DNA of 34,387 nt from Acidobacteriota bacterium (GCA_003650445.1 QMQE01000002.1:1-34387), one strand, 5' to 3'; positions 16,207-22,777 are shown, counted from the first letter of the stretch. Numbers and translations are program-made. The notes: generated by a model not told the origin, from the letters alone.

Positions 16207-17051
16207 TGCCCCAACTCCTCTTTCACCGCATCCAGAAGCCCGACAAAGCGGTAGCGATACGCGGGAAGCTCACGGATGGCCAGATTCCCGTGGGAATAGC
16301 ACTCCGCAATCTCCCGTTCCAACGGAACACTTGCTAAAAGACGGATGTTTTCGGTTTCACAGAAATCCGCAACGGAGGTGTTCCCCTCCATTGCCCGGTT
16401 TTCCACCACACCGAACTTCAGCTTCAGGCTCCGGCACATCTCAACAGCCAGTTTCAGGTCATTGATGCCGAACGGTGTCGGTTCTGTTACAAGAATCACA
16501 TAATCACAGCCCTGAATCGTTTCCACAACCGGACAGGATGTCCCCGGAGGCGAATCCAGAATCACGACACCGCCTGAAGGCAGCCGGTCTTTGACAAACT
16601 TGATAACCGGTGTCGCCAGTTCAGTGCCCACTTTCATCTCCGCTTCCATGAACAATCCACGTCCGAACTGTCCCTTCAGGAACGTGCCAATTACCTTGTC
16701 CCGTTTACCGATTGCGCCTTCCGGGCAGATTCGCATGCAGAACCCGCAGCCGTGACACATGTCCTCAAATACATAGGTCTTGTCTTTTACTGTAATCAAC
16801 GCGTGAAACTCGCAGTGGGAAGAACAAAGCCGGCACCCGGTGCATTTGTCATTGTCAATAACCGGCACCTCAATGGTAACCGGAATCGTCTCCATGATTT
16901 CCGGTTTGATAAACAACTGGCTGTTGGGTTCTTCCACATCGCAATCCGCCAGCGTTACCCCCTCACCCATATCCGCCAGCAGAGCTGCCAGATTGGTCGC
17001 GACAAAGGTCTTCCCTGTGCCGCCTTTTCCCGATGCAACCGCAATTCTCAT
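16203..17051 (-). CDS. MinD/ParA-family ATPase with inserted 2[4Fe-4S] ferredoxin domain (first copy)
   Basis: A 282-residue paralogue of the next gene. Walker A is SGKGGTGKT (7-15, numbered from the ATG). The ferredoxin insert has C70, C73, C76, C80 and C99, C102, C105, C109. LDSPPGTSCPV is the Walker B-like segment. A TTG at 17057 could start the same frame, but the ATG at 17051 is 6 nt after GAGGGGG and starts directly at the first beta strand, so it is preferred. It overlaps its paralogue by 4 nt, and a 106-112 nt leader with a hairpin (17113-17134) separates it from the DUF5320 gene upstream. Confidence 0.9.
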   Translation of the reverse strand: MRIAVASGKGGTGKTFVATNLAALLADMGEGVTLADCDVEEPNSQLFIKPEIMETIPVTIEVPVIDNDKCTGCRLCSSHCEFHALITVKDKTYVFEDMCHGCGFCMRICPEGAIGKRDKVIGTFLKGQFGRGLFMEAEMKVGTELATPVIKFVKDRLPSGGVVILDSPPGTSCPVVETIQGCDYVILVTEPTPFGINDLKLAVEMCRSLKLKFGVVENRAMEGNTSVADFCETENIRLLASVPLEREIAECYSHGNLAIRELPAYRYRFVGLLDAVKEELGQ

Positions 17052-17112
17052 GCTCAACCCCCTCGCAAAACCACATTAGCACAGGAAATCCGCTTTCAAT
17101 GAACAAAAGAAG

Positions 17113-17134
17113 GGGTGCGGCCAAAGCCACACCC
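17113..17134 (-). terminator. Hairpin between DUF5320 and MinD genes, possible attenuator
   Basis: GGGTG(T)GGC pairs with GCC(G)CACCC around a four-base loop on the minus strand and is followed by CTTCTTTTG. It sits inside the cluster, about 30 nt after the DUF5320 stop. It could lower downstream expression or act as a processing site. Confidence 0.4.
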
Positions 17135-17163
17135 ACAATTCTCATCTTATTCAATTCCTGTAA

Positions 17164-17502
17164 TTACTTGTCCTCATCCTTGTCTTTGGCCAACTGATCC
17201 AGCCGTTTTTTCGCAGCTTCCAGCTGACGGGAAAGGGCATCCACTTCGCTCTCGAGAAATTGCTTCTCGTCCACAGCAGGGACAGAAACCGGAACACCCC
17301 ATCCCGGAGCATATCCCCGGTGAAAACCAAAGCCACGACCCATTCCACGACCCATTCCGCGGCCAAAACCGCGGCCAAAACCACCACCGGCCATCCGGCC
17401 GCCGTTCACTGCGCCCGGAGCATCATATCCATTACAAAATCCCATTCCTCTACCGGTCCTCGGACCATAACCCATTGGCCCGGAATGATCACCATACGGC
17501 AT
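17164..17502 (-). CDS. DUF5320-family Gly/Arg-rich small protein, longer copy
   Basis: A 112-residue protein. The start MPYGDHSGPMGYGPRTGRGM followed by GFC matches the DUF5320 N-terminal signature (MP-GD-tGP-G-GP-TGRG-G-C). Residues about 35-60 are repeats of GRGFGRGMGRGM type. The last 35 residues form a charged heptad-like coiled coil (FLESEVDALSRQLEAAKKRL). The molecular function is unknown; the family sits beside NifX-like and Fe-S ATPase genes in many anaerobes. A GTG at 17508 is in frame, but the ATG at 17502 follows GGAGGTGC and is the better start. Confidence 0.8.
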   Translation of the reverse strand: MPYGDHSGPMGYGPRTGRGMGFCNGYDAPGAVNGGRMAGGGFGRGFGRGMGRGMGRGFGFHRGYAPGWGVPVSVPAVDEKQFLESEVDALSRQLEAAKKRLDQLAKDKDEDK

Positions 17503-17544
17503 ATGCACCTCCTGTTTTATTAATAAAAAAATGAATAAATAAAC

Positions 17545-17760
17545 TTATCTGCCGCGACCGCCGCCGCGGCCCATTCCACGGCCAGAACCACGGCCCTGCC
17601 CACGGCCAATTCCGGCACCTCTGCCCTGACCGCGGTTACCGCCCAGCCTGCCCGGACCCGGTTGTTCAGAACCTGGTCTGTCGTTTCCAGCGGATTTCCC
17701 CAAACCTCTACCGGTACGGGGACCTTTTCCCTCTGGCCCTGTCTGATCACCCTGTGGCAT
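17545..17760 (-). CDS. DUF5320-family Gly/Arg-rich small protein, short copy
   Basis: A 71-residue protein. The start MPQGDQTGPEGKGPRTGRGL carries the same signature as the copy just downstream, followed by GNRGQGRGAGIGRGQ and ending in alternating RG repeats. It lacks the C-terminal coiled coil and has no Cys. ATG at 17760 follows GGAGG by 5 nt; the in-frame GTG at 17766 overlaps that site and is rejected. The gene lies 42 nt before the longer copy. The protein is strongly basic; a nucleic-acid or surface-binding role is only a guess. Confidence 0.75.
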   Translation of the reverse strand: MPQGDQTGPEGKGPRTGRGLGKSAGNDRPGSEQPGPGRLGGNRGQGRGAGIGRGQGRGSGRGMGRGGGRGR

Positions 17761-17816
17761 AAACACCTCCTACTGCACTGGCCAACTGTTAAAACAGCCG
17801 GTTTTTATATGGTTGT

Positions 17817-18137
17817 TCAGCCTTTGACAAGCTGTTCAATCGCTTCCTTTACCGTCCATGCGGGTTCAGCTTCCTTCATCTGAATCCCCGCAGTTTGCAA
17901 TACCTGTGCGGCCTTCGGCCCGAAATGGCCTGAAATCACCATTTCCACACCCTTATCCGCGATAAACTGGGCAGTCTGTGTGCCGGCCCCCTGGGCCAAC
18001 GCGATATTTTCACCGTTTCCGGTATATTCGGAATCTCCGGATTCAGTGTCATAAAAAACAAACCCCTGTGCCCGTCCAAACCGGGGATCAATCTTATCTT
18101 CCATTGTCTTTCCAAGTGTACTTACTGCAACTTTCAT
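17817..18137 (-). CDS. NifX/NifB-like (dinitrogenase Fe-Mo cofactor family) small protein
   Basis: A 106-residue single-domain protein: MKVAVSTLGKTMEDKIDPRF, then GRAQGFVFYD, GAGTQTAQFIADKGVEMVIS and GHFGPKA, a clear match to the MTH1175/NifX-like fold that binds metal or Fe-S cofactors. A related domain is fused to the Mrp protein in the same operon. The frame is open upstream to 18269 but would run through the end of the DUF134 gene. The ATG at 18137, with GAGGAG 9 nt upstream, is the start. It lies 19 nt after DUF134. Iron-sulfur handling is the likely role; nitrogen fixation is not implied. Confidence 0.9.
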   Translation of the reverse strand: MKVAVSTLGKTMEDKIDPRFGRAQGFVFYDTESGDSEYTGNGENIALAQGAGTQTAQFIADKGVEMVISGHFGPKAAQVLQTAGIQMKEAEPAWTVKEAIEQLVKG

Positions 18138-18156
18138 GATGCATTTCTCCTCTTTT

Positions 18157-18534
18157 TTATCTTCTTTTGCTACCACAACGGTGACGGCCCATCCCTCTGC
18201 CACGGGGCATTTCCCATCCACAATCATCACAACGGCCCCGGTTAACCACCTCCACGTTTCCACCCTCAATCACCAGTGCCTTTCCAGTGACAATGGCATC
18301 GGCAACCTTGCGCCGGGCCGTCTCCACCAGCCGGGAAAGGGTGGGCCGGGAAATCTCGATCAACGCCGCCGCACCTTCATGGTCCATACCCTCAAAATCC
18401 ACGAGGCGAAGGGCCTCGAACTCATCCAGCGCCAAGATTATCTGATCCATCTCCATTGCGGGAATTCCCACCGCCTTGAACATCCTGAATCCCGGCTCCA
18501 TTCCAACGAACCGGAGTTTCCTTGGTCGCGCCAT
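18157..18534 (-). CDS. DUF134-family helix-turn-helix regulator
   Basis: A 125-residue protein of the DUF134 family. The start MARPRKLRFVGMEPG is typical; residues 35-80 (LDEFEALRLVDFEGMDHEGA and then ISRPTLSRLVETARRKVADA) form a sigma-70 region 4-like helix-turn-helix. The C-terminal tail C102-x2-C105 ... H118-R-C120 may bind metal or an Fe-S cluster. It is the first gene of the cluster. Its promoter holds a perfect 16-bp palindrome (18558-18573), so autoregulation is likely. ATG follows GGAGGTGAAGG. The metal-sensing role is inferred. Confidence 0.9.
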   Translation of the reverse strand: MARPRKLRFVGMEPGFRMFKAVGIPAMEMDQIILALDEFEALRLVDFEGMDHEGAAALIEISRPTLSRLVETARRKVADAIVTGKALVIEGGNVEVVNRGRCDDCGWEMPRGRGMGRHRCGSKRR

Positions 18535-18551
18535 CCTTCACCTCCATACCC

Positions 18552-18580
18552 AATGTAATGAACATATGTTCATAATGCAA
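18552..18580 (-). promoter_or_regulatory. Promoter of the DUF134/Fe-S cluster with operator in the spacer
   Basis: On the minus strand TTGCAT (18575-18580), a 17-nt spacer and TACATT (18552-18557). The spacer is TATGAACATATGTTCAT, that is, one base plus the perfect palindrome ATGAACATATGTTCAT (18558-18573). A dimeric repressor there would cover RNA polymerase. It lies 18 nt before the ATG at 18534. Confidence 0.75.
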
Positions 18581-18653
18581 GCTTTTTCTAAAAAATTTTC
18601 ACAAAAATGACAAAACCGTACAATCTGAGCCTTTCTCATCCGAGTGAGCAGAA

Positions 18654-18680
18654 ATAGGAGTAGGAGCAGGGGGAAGAAAA
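18654..18680. repeat. G-rich hexamer-like array, diverged copy
   Basis: ATAGGAGTAGGAGCAGGGGG followed by AAGAAAA, in the same orientation as the arrays at 508-538 and 22778-22809 and with the same purine-rich ending. Confidence 0.5.
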
Positions 18681-18811
18681 ATCAAAGATCTGGCCATCCT
18701 CCTTATCACCTGTCGTGCTTCACTCATCCCAGATTCTTTTACTGAAGATTCAGGATGTGCCTGCGGCAGGAGCTGCGGCTGCAATAGCTGAAAAGGACCA
18801 CACGGATAAAA

Positions 18812-18838
18812 AAAAGGGGGCGAAATTCGCCCCCTTTT
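18812..18838 (-). terminator. Rho-independent terminator of the serA-like gene
   Basis: GGGGGCGA pairs with TCGCCCCC around AAT, extended by AAAA/TTTT. On the minus strand it continues into a run of eight T. It lies about 20 nt after the stop at 18859. Confidence 0.9.
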
Positions 18839-18858
18839 CAGTTTCATAGGTAAAATAT

Positions 18859-19785
18859 TTACTTGTTGACCTGAAAGGTGGTGTCACCTTTCTCAAAGAA
18901 ACCGAGAATCTGGTTGGCAGCGGCAAGTGCAGCGTTCACATTTGCTTCCAGTGTCTGCGCCCCCATCTTCTTTGCAGTGAAAAATACACGATCCGGGTAC
19001 TGAGCCAGGAGTTCATCTTTGCAATCCGGTGCAATATCAGACACATAGCGGAAATCCGGTCGTTTTTCCAGCATTTTCTTCAGTCCCTCTTCGTCAATCA
19101 CTTCCTTCCTCGCCGTATTGATTACCGTTGCTCCCTCCTTCATCCGGGACATCAGGGGAAAATTGATGGACTTGATGGTGGGCTTGATTGCCGGGATGTG
19201 CAATGAAACATAGTCCGAGCGATCATACAGCACTTCCACTGAATCCACCGGTTCTACATCATCTTTCCGAATGGTATCCGCTGGGACAAAAGGGTCATAG
19301 GCCAGTACCTCCATGCCAAAACCGCGGGCAATCCGTGACACATTCCGCCCCACATTGCCGTAAGCCTGCAAGCCCAGGGTCTTGCCCTTCAGTTCAGTAC
19401 CGGCTTTCCCGGAATACGCCCGCCTGGCCATGTAAATCATCAGGCCAAACACCAGCTCCGCCACTGCGTTGGAATTCTGCCCGGGGGTATTCATCACCAC
19501 AATTCCCTTTTCGGATGCGGCTTCCAGATCCACATTGTCGTATCCTGCACCGGCCCGGACTACAATCTTGAGGTTCGGGGCATTGTCCATCACTTCCCTC
19601 GTTACCTTGTCGCTGCGTATAATCAGTGCTTCCACATCCGACACAGCATTGACAAAGGCCTGCTGATCCGGATAATTCTCCAGAACCTGCAGTTCATACC
19701 CTGCGCCTTCCATTATCTTCCGAATCCCGTCCACAGCAATTGAAGCAAACGGCTTAACTGTCGCAACCATTACTTTTTTTGACAT
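18859..19785 (-). CDS. serA: D-3-phosphoglycerate dehydrogenase-like 2-hydroxyacid dehydrogenase
   Basis: A 308-residue NAD-dependent dehydrogenase, closest in memory to the short Bacteroidetes-type 3-phosphoglycerate dehydrogenases of serine synthesis. VVRAGAGYDNVDLEAA is at 75-90, the NAD loop AYGNVG at 141-146, and the catalytic Arg is R226 in NTARKEVI. Where classical SerA has the catalytic His (TPHIGAST) this protein has TAKKMGAQT (270-278), as in the Bacteroidetes-type group, so Lys272/273 replaces His. It has no ACT domain. ATG at 19785 follows GGAGGGGAATC; upstream frame extension reaches only non-coding DNA. The promoter lies in direct repeat copy A. Confidence 0.8.
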   Translation of the reverse strand: MSKKVMVATVKPFASIAVDGIRKIMEGAGYELQVLENYPDQQAFVNAVSDVEALIIRSDKVTREVMDNAPNLKIVVRAGAGYDNVDLEAASEKGIVVMNTPGQNSNAVAELVFGLMIYMARRAYSGKAGTELKGKTLGLQAYGNVGRNVSRIARGFGMEVLAYDPFVPADTIRKDDVEPVDSVEVLYDRSDYVSLHIPAIKPTIKSINFPLMSRMKEGATVINTARKEVIDEEGLKKMLEKRPDFRYVSDIAPDCKDELLAQYPDRVFFTAKKMGAQTLEANVNAALAAANQILGFFEKGDTTFQVNK

Positions 19786-19818
19786 GATTCCCCTCCATTT
19801 CACATAAGAACTCACCCG

Positions 19819-19904
19819 TTAACTGTAACGCACCACTCTCCCCTTGTCAAAGAGTTAAGGGGAAGTGTTCTGTGCGCCTGCGGCGCCTGTATTCTGTGTT
19901 CTGA
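19819..19904. repeat. 86-bp direct repeat, copy A (promoter-bearing)
   Basis: Matches 21494-21579 at 85 of 86 positions; the only difference is near the right end (ATTCTGTG against ATTCAGTG). It contains an inverted repeat TCCCCTT/AAGGGGA (19839-19845 and 19857-19863), a GC palindrome (GCGCCTGCGGCGC) and a minus-strand promoter. Similarity stops abruptly at both ends. Confidence 0.95.
19822..19850 (-). promoter_or_regulatory. Promoter in repeat copy A, reading into the serA-like gene
   Basis: On the minus strand TTGACA (19845-19850), a 17-nt spacer and TACAGT (19822-19827), 36 nt upstream of the ATG at 19785. The -35 box overlaps the inverted repeat, a possible operator. Confidence 0.6.
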
Positions 19905-19986
19905 GGGATAAGAATGGGAATGAGAGTGCGGAAAGAGTACATGTAAGTATCCAGATAATTCCAGAGCTGTTTCAATCGGCTCATTG

Positions 19987-20607
19987 TCATTTTTTCTCAA
20001 GTGTTTTTTTCAGCTCGGCAATTAACTTTTTTGATTTTTCAGGAATATGACAATCAAAACCCGAATCGGTCTTTTCAGTGGCAATCGTCCGTGTTAAACG
20101 TTCCAATTCCTCAGTCCCATGCAATTTTTCAATACCGATGCACGCAATGAATGCCCTCAAAAATGACAGGATGTGAGTCCAGTGGTTATATCCTTCTGGG
20201 GCCTGAATTTGCTCTCGCCAATCACCTACCCTTAATTGGATTTCTTTACCCTGCAACCATCTAATTTTGAGCCATGGATCCCTGTTTTTTATCCGAAGTT
20301 CAAATACAAAAGAATCCACATTATTCTTGTGCAATTTCCTTGTTGAAAACAGGCTTTTCATCAAAATCAATTCCTGGTCTGTATCAAAGCTAATTTTGTG
20401 TGCTTCTGTAGTAAGACTTTTAAGGGCCTTGGGCGTACCAGCCAGGAAAAGAACAGCCAGAACAATCAAGTTTTCGTATCCTTGAATGCCTGGCCTGTCA
20501 GAATGGACAACAAAAAAGACCAGAATAGTGGGAAGTATCAACCCGATAAATATGTTCCCATACAGGACAAGAGATAGTTTTTTGAAGATCATGATCTTTT
20601 TTCCCAT
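19987..20607 (-). CDS. Two-helix membrane protein of unknown function in the repeat-flanked cassette
   Basis: A 206-residue protein. Residues 11-34 and 45-58 are hydrophobic helices near the N-terminus. The remaining 145 residues are soluble and mixed alpha/beta, with a beta-rich part (FVFELRIKNRDPWLKIRWL) and a Lys-rich C-terminus. I recognise no family; the helix pair followed by a beta domain loosely recalls PH-like membrane proteins. Its DNA is visibly more AT-rich than the flanking SerA and reductase genes. It starts 35 nt after the MNT antitoxin gene, with AAAGG 6 nt before the ATG, so all three cassette genes may share one transcript. Confidence 0.7.
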   Translation of the reverse strand: MGKKIMIFKKLSLVLYGNIFIGLILPTILVFFVVHSDRPGIQGYENLIVLAVLFLAGTPKALKSLTTEAHKISFDTDQELILMKSLFSTRKLHKNNVDSFVFELRIKNRDPWLKIRWLQGKEIQLRVGDWREQIQAPEGYNHWTHILSFLRAFIACIGIEKLHGTEELERLTRTIATEKTDSGFDCHIPEKSKKLIAELKKTLEKK

Positions 20608-20642
20608 ATTTTACCTTTCTCAAAATGGATAATGTAAGTGTT

Positions 20643-21029
20643 TCAATCTAAACCCAGACTACCGGAATCCGGTCTGATATCCGAATTCCTTCCAGACTTG
20701 TCGTGGATGAGATCAGCTTTTGTAAACAATGGAACGCTTACAAGATCAATGTGCTTTTTCAAAGCTGCTTTTGTAATTTGCGCATACGCCAGCACATCCA
20801 CTTTCAAGGCCAGACTGCTCTCAGCGAAAAGTGTCCATAGCCGGTCTGTTGCTTTTTTGTCAATGTCGCCCCTCAACACAAGGTCAATATCCGAGTTCGG
20901 GCGGTGCGTGCCCTGTGCCCTTGACCCGAATAAATCGACTCGGTCTATCCTGTCGGCAAACGGTGCCAGGATCTCCCGGATTATCTCCAGTTGTTGTTTT
21001 GATAATCCATTGTCCATCTTTTTATTCAC
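20643..21029 (-). CDS. MNT-type minimal nucleotidyltransferase (antitoxin of HEPN/MNT pair)
   Basis: A 128-residue DNA polymerase beta-like nucleotidyltransferase. It has the exact GSx10DxD motif: G35-S36 (GSRAQG) and D47-I-D49, with a third acidic residue D78 in KVDVLAY. In characterised pairs the MNT protein neutralises its HEPN partner by adding AMP to the Tyr of the RX4HXY motif. The start is GTG, overlapping the HEPN gene by 8 nt; an ATG four codons later (21017) is possible but has poorer Shine-Dalgarno spacing. The C-terminal 25 residues are polar and look unstructured. Confidence 0.88.
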   Translation of the reverse strand: MNKKMDNGLSKQQLEIIREILAPFADRIDRVDLFGSRAQGTHRPNSDIDLVLRGDIDKKATDRLWTLFAESSLALKVDVLAYAQITKAALKKHIDLVSVPLFTKADLIHDKSGRNSDIRPDSGSLGLD

Positions 21030-21456
21030 GACCCTCTTCTTCCTGTGAGAATTGTAAAAGCTTAAAGTAAATCTCTTCCATCGCCGGCAGATAATGGGTC
21101 TTTATATCTTCAATAACACTTTCAAACTGTGCCAGATCGTAGGTGTGTGACATTTTGTTCCTGGCATCCAGCGCGTCCATCCATACCTGACCGTCGTTGA
21201 TTAGTTTTGCGGCAAAGGCTTCTCGGATTACGCTCCGTGGTGTTACCTGGGGAATTACCACGTTCTGGAATTCCAGATAATCTTTCAATGTCTTCCATGC
21301 AAGCTCAATGCTATACTCAAAACGCTGGATAACGCCTTCCTTCTCAAGTTGGTTAAGCCCTTTCTCATCCTTTTGCTTCATTGCCTCTCTTAACAAAACA
21401 TAAGCCCGCTGAAAATTATCAAAGCGATACAACCATCGAGGTTTTTCATCTGGCAC
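21022..21456 (-). CDS. HEPN-domain toxin, HI0074 family
   Basis: A 144-residue all-helical protein of the HI0074 (nucleotidyltransferase substrate-binding) family. It carries the complete RX4HXY motif R99-N-K-M-S-H104-T-Y106, the RNase active-site signature of HEPN toxins and the site modified by MNT. The same frame is open up to 21525, but those residues come from the 86-bp repeat. GTG at 21456 has GGGAGG 6 nt upstream and starts just before the conserved PRWLYRFDNFQRA segment, so it is taken as the start. Overlap with the MNT gene indicates coupled synthesis. The promoter lies in repeat copy B. Confidence 0.88.
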   Translation of the reverse strand: MPDEKPRWLYRFDNFQRAYVLLREAMKQKDEKGLNQLEKEGVIQRFEYSIELAWKTLKDYLEFQNVVIPQVTPRSVIREAFAAKLINDGQVWMDALDARNKMSHTYDLAQFESVIEDIKTHYLPAMEEIYFKLLQFSQEEEGRE

Positions 21457-21493
21457 TTCATACCTCCCTGAACAATATTCTCTAAATTCTTTC

Positions 21494-21579
21494 TTAACTG
21501 TAACGCACCACTCTCCCCTTGTCAAAGAGTTAAGGGGAAGTGTTCTGTGCGCCTGCGGCGCCTGTATTCAGTGTTCTGA
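21494..21579. repeat. 86-bp direct repeat, copy B (promoter-bearing)
   Basis: Second copy of 19819-19904, in the same orientation and 1,675 bp away (85/86 identical). The two copies bracket exactly the HEPN gene, the MNT gene and the membrane protein gene. Confidence 0.95.
21497..21525 (-). promoter_or_regulatory. Promoter in repeat copy B, reading into the HEPN/MNT cassette
   Basis: The same TTGACA (21520-21525), 17-nt spacer and TACAGT (21497-21502) as in copy A, 40 nt upstream of the HEPN GTG at 21456. Confidence 0.6.
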
Positions 21580-21711
21580 AAGAAAGGGAAAAGAACTGAT
21601 ATCCATTGATAAGTTCCCGTTACAGTTCCAGTTTCTCTATTTTTTCTGTCAGAAAACAGAACATATCTTTATTTAATTAAACTCAATTCCAACCTTTCCC
21701 CCACTTCAGCT

Positions 21712-22713
21712 CTACACGCCGCGGAAATCCGGTTCCGGGCTCGGACGGTTGTCGACAATGGTTTCAAGCCGGCCCATCACATCGTCTGTCAGAAGCGACA
21801 CATCATCCAGCGCCTTCATGTTTTCCACCACTTGTTCCGGACGGGACGCCCCGGTAATAACGGTGGAAACATGGGGGTTTTTCAAACACCATGCCAGGGC
21901 CAGGCGAGCAAGGGAAATCCCCAGTTCATCTGCCACTACCTGCAGTTTACGGGCCTTCTCAATTTTCACTTTACCCTCTGGAGTGTCCATGATGCTTTCT
22001 TTCAGCCACTTGTAGCTTGAAAGAGACAGACGGCTGCCTTTCGGAATTCCATTACTGTATTTGCCGGTGAGGATGCCGCTGGCCAGCGGACTCCAGATGG
22101 TCGTTCCCAGCCCAATCCGGTCATAGAGCCGGATATATTCTTTTTCAATCCGCTCTCGCCTCAGGAGATTGTACTGGGACTGTTCCATCAGCGGCGGTAC
22201 CATGCCATTTGCCCTTGCGATGTGCCAGGCATCCATGATCATGTCTGCCGGCCACTCGGACGTTCCCCAGTACATCGCCTTGCCTTCCCGAATCAGCTGA
22301 TTCATGGCACGGACGGTTTCTTCCACCGGGGTAAAAAAATCCGGCCGATGGCAGAATACAAGGTCCACATAATCCATTCCCAACCGGCCTAAAGCAGCGT
22401 CCATTCCCTCCTTAACGTGTTTTGCATGTACACCCTTATCATTGGGGCCAACACCTCCCCAGAAGATTTTCGTACTAATCACAAGGTCGGAGCGTTTCCA
22501 TCCCAGTTTACGGATGATCCGGCCCATCATTTCCTCTGCCACACCGTGGCCGTACACCTCTGCATTATCAAAGAAATTGACCCCCGCGTCATAGGCCGCC
22601 TTCATGCAGGCCTCTGCCGTTTCATCTCCAATCTGGTCCCCGAATGTCACCCAGGCCCCGAAACTCAACGCCGAAACCCGAAGGCCCGATCTTCCCAGTT
22701 GACGATATTCCAT
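21712..22713 (-). CDS. Aldo/keto reductase, Kv-beta/YghZ-like subgroup
   Basis: A 333-residue NADPH-dependent TIM-barrel reductase that reduces aldehydes or ketones in the cytoplasm. The catalytic tetrad is D49, Y54 (NAEVYG), K82 (STKIFWGG) and H122 (CHRPD). WSPLASGILTGKYS and the C-terminal VITGASRPEQVVENM supply the NADPH phosphate-binding loops. Similarity in memory is to potassium-channel beta subunit-type reductases. Length is typical. ATG follows GGGAGGAAACGGG. It seems to be a single gene; the G-rich array at 22778 lies just upstream of it. The physiological substrate is unknown. Confidence 0.9.
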   Translation of the reverse strand: MEYRQLGRSGLRVSALSFGAWVTFGDQIGDETAEACMKAAYDAGVNFFDNAEVYGHGVAEEMMGRIIRKLGWKRSDLVISTKIFWGGVGPNDKGVHAKHVKEGMDAALGRLGMDYVDLVFCHRPDFFTPVEETVRAMNQLIREGKAMYWGTSEWPADMIMDAWHIARANGMVPPLMEQSQYNLLRRERIEKEYIRLYDRIGLGTTIWSPLASGILTGKYSNGIPKGSRLSLSSYKWLKESIMDTPEGKVKIEKARKLQVVADELGISLARLALAWCLKNPHVSTVITGASRPEQVVENMKALDDVSLLTDDVMGRLETIVDNRPSPEPDFRGV

Positions 22714-22777
22714 CCCGTTTCCTCCCGTAGCTTTTTGTTCCCACCCTTTCCTGCAATTGTATCATCTCAATGGGAAA

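Larger units (their letters stand above)
18581..18858. other. Intergenic region upstream of the DUF134 promoter
   Basis: No gene seen. It carries an AT-rich stretch next to the promoter, a G-rich array (18654-18680), GCCTGCGGC words (about 18761-18781) and the strong terminator of the serA-like gene (18812-18838). Confidence 0.5.

Noticed and set aside
14044..18137. Nitrogen fixation locus suggested by NifX-like domains
   Set aside because: No nifHDK, nifE/N or full nifB is present; these domains are common in non-diazotrophic anaerobes.
19812..20000. 62-codon minus-strand frame covering repeat copy A
   Set aside because: It is His/Ser-rich low-complexity sequence over a promoter repeat, with no ribosome site.
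21457..21525. Longer HEPN protein starting inside the 86-bp repeat
   Set aside because: The segment is repeat DNA carrying the promoter; GTG at 21456 has a well-spaced ribosome site next to the conserved region.
21646..21668. TTCTGT/ACAGAA hairpin as terminator of the aldo/keto reductase gene
   Set aside because: The stem is only six A/T-rich pairs and there is no clear T run; too weak to call.
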